Source of the DNA: JBKBXU01 sp046313675
GTDB lineage: Bacteria > Bacteroidota > Bacteroidia > Cytophagales > Cytophagaceae
Assembly (NCBI GenBank): GCA_046313675.1
Contig: JBKBXU010000258.1
Location: forward strand, 1 to 6,972
Direction of reading: 5' to 3'
DNA: 6,972 bases
The notes under the pieces were generated by a model. That model did no database searches and had not been told where the DNA came from. It saw only the letters and a list, made by a program, of their open reading frames with translations. Position numbers and translations under genes: made by a program. Shown one piece after another: positions 6,358-6,972 of this stretch (position 1 is the first letter of the stretch; each line of letters begins with the position of its first letter).

Positions 6358-6972
6358 TTAATCAAAAATAAATCGGAATTCAACTCTTCTATTTAAATAA
6401 CGTCCTCTTTCTGTATTGTTACTAACGAGTGGTTTAGTATAACCATATCCTTTTGCAATGATTTGATTTTTTTTAACTCCTTGGGAGAGCAAATACTCTT
6501 TAACGGAATTGGCCCTTTTTTGCGACAAGTCCATATTGAAATCATACGTATTTGTATTGTCGGTATGCCCTGAGATTTCCACTTTTATTTTTTTATTCTG
6601 TTTAATCATGTCAGAAAGCCTTTCAAGTTCAGTATAAGATTCTTTCTGAAGTTGAAACTCATTGGATCCAAAGAATATATTATTAAGACGTATGGCTACA
6701 TTCTCTTCTACTAAATTTTCATAGGCAATCATTTCAATGTTTTTCTTAACCTCAAGACTTCTATGTTCGTTTCTCAAGTCAATGTTGTTGGATATTGAAT
6801 AATGTCCCGGGTATTCAGCATAAAATCCATAAAGACGATCATTTAAAAGTTTTATTTCATATCTTCCAAAAGTAGAGTCGCTTGTAAATACTGCTAATCG
6901 CTTTCCATTGGTCAGATCTTCCAGGTAAAGTGTTGCAGGTATTGGATCTCCAAACCGGTTTATAATACGACC
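6358..6972 (-). CDS. OmpA-family outer-membrane protein, N-terminus beyond window edge
   Basis: The last 204 residues of a larger protein are visible. The frame is open to the right edge, so the TTG at 6777-6775 is an internal leucine codon and not the start. In-window residues 1 to about 80 look like a carboxypeptidase-regulatory-like beta-sandwich (GRIINRFGDPIPATLYLEDL, then GRYEIKLL and YGFYAEYPGHYSIS). This pattern is common before OmpA domains in Bacteroidota. Residues about 92-204 are the OmpA C-terminal domain, which binds peptidoglycan non-covalently. It begins at IRLNNIFFGSN and contains ISGHTDN, LSQKRANSVKEYL, IIAKGYGY and the closing NRRVEFRF. Asp138 (in HTDN) and Arg153 (in LSQKRA) are 15 residues apart, as are the diaminopimelate-binding Asp271 and Arg286 of OmpA, so binding should be intact. 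The missing part often holds TPR or WD40-like repeats in relatives. It is the first visible gene of the minus-strand operon. Confidence 0.93.
   Translation of the reverse strand, partial: GRIINRFGDPIPATLYLEDLTNGKRLAVFTSDSTFGRYEIKLLNDRLYGFYAEYPGHYSISNNIDLRNEHRSLEVKKNIEMIAYENLVEENVAIRLNNIFFGSNEFQLQKESYTELERLSDMIKQNKKIKVEISGHTDNTNTYDFNMDLSQKRANSVKEYLLSQGVKKNQIIAKGYGYTKPLVSNNTERGRYLNRRVEFRFIFD

Noticed and set aside
1..6972. Mobile element, phage, CRISPR or RNA genes
   Set aside because: No transposase, integrase, terminal repeats, regularly spaced repeats, tRNA cloverleaf or rRNA segments were seen. Base composition looks even across the window.

Overview
The window looks like chromosomal DNA of a member of the Bacteroidota, most likely Cytophagales or a related group. 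The evidence is the AT-rich sequence, the lack of clear Shine-Dalgarno sites before well-supported starts, and gene types typical of that phylum: a two-propeller/Y_Y_Y sensor histidine kinase, a YkuD_2-type L,D-transpeptidase, and an OmpA-family protein with a carboxypeptidase-regulatory-like domain before its peptidoglycan-binding domain. No RNA genes, insertion sequences, integrases or CRISPR arrays were seen.

Layout. Positions 1-567 (minus strand) hold the first 189 codons of an uncharacterised protein that runs off the left edge. It is divergent from a complete cyclophilin-type peptidyl-prolyl isomerase gene (706-1146, plus), which ends at a clear intrinsic terminator (1172-1202). A leader of about 215 bp with several inverted repeats and a possible promoter follows, then a complete exported L,D-transpeptidase gene (1418-2215, plus).

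The rest is one minus-strand cluster, read right to left. It starts with the C-terminal 204 residues of an OmpA-family protein (6358-6972, cut by the right edge). A secreted protein of unknown function follows (5352-6338), then a sensor histidine kinase of about 1,050 residues (2190-5345). Gaps of 19 bp and about 6-12 bp make this a likely operon. The kinase gene is convergent with the transpeptidase gene and their coding ends overlap by 26 bp.

How the genes may work together. The OmpA domain keeps the Asp and Arg that bind peptidoglycan, the middle gene encodes an exported beta-rich protein, and the kinase has a large periplasmic sensor of 14 propeller blades. The gene order suggests an envelope-associated sensing module in which the first two products build or report on something that the kinase detects. 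The kinase has no receiver or DNA-binding domain, so its response regulator must be encoded elsewhere. A link to the neighbouring peptidoglycan-crosslinking transpeptidase is tempting but rests on adjacency alone. The cyclophilin and the left-edge gene look like an unrelated neighbourhood.
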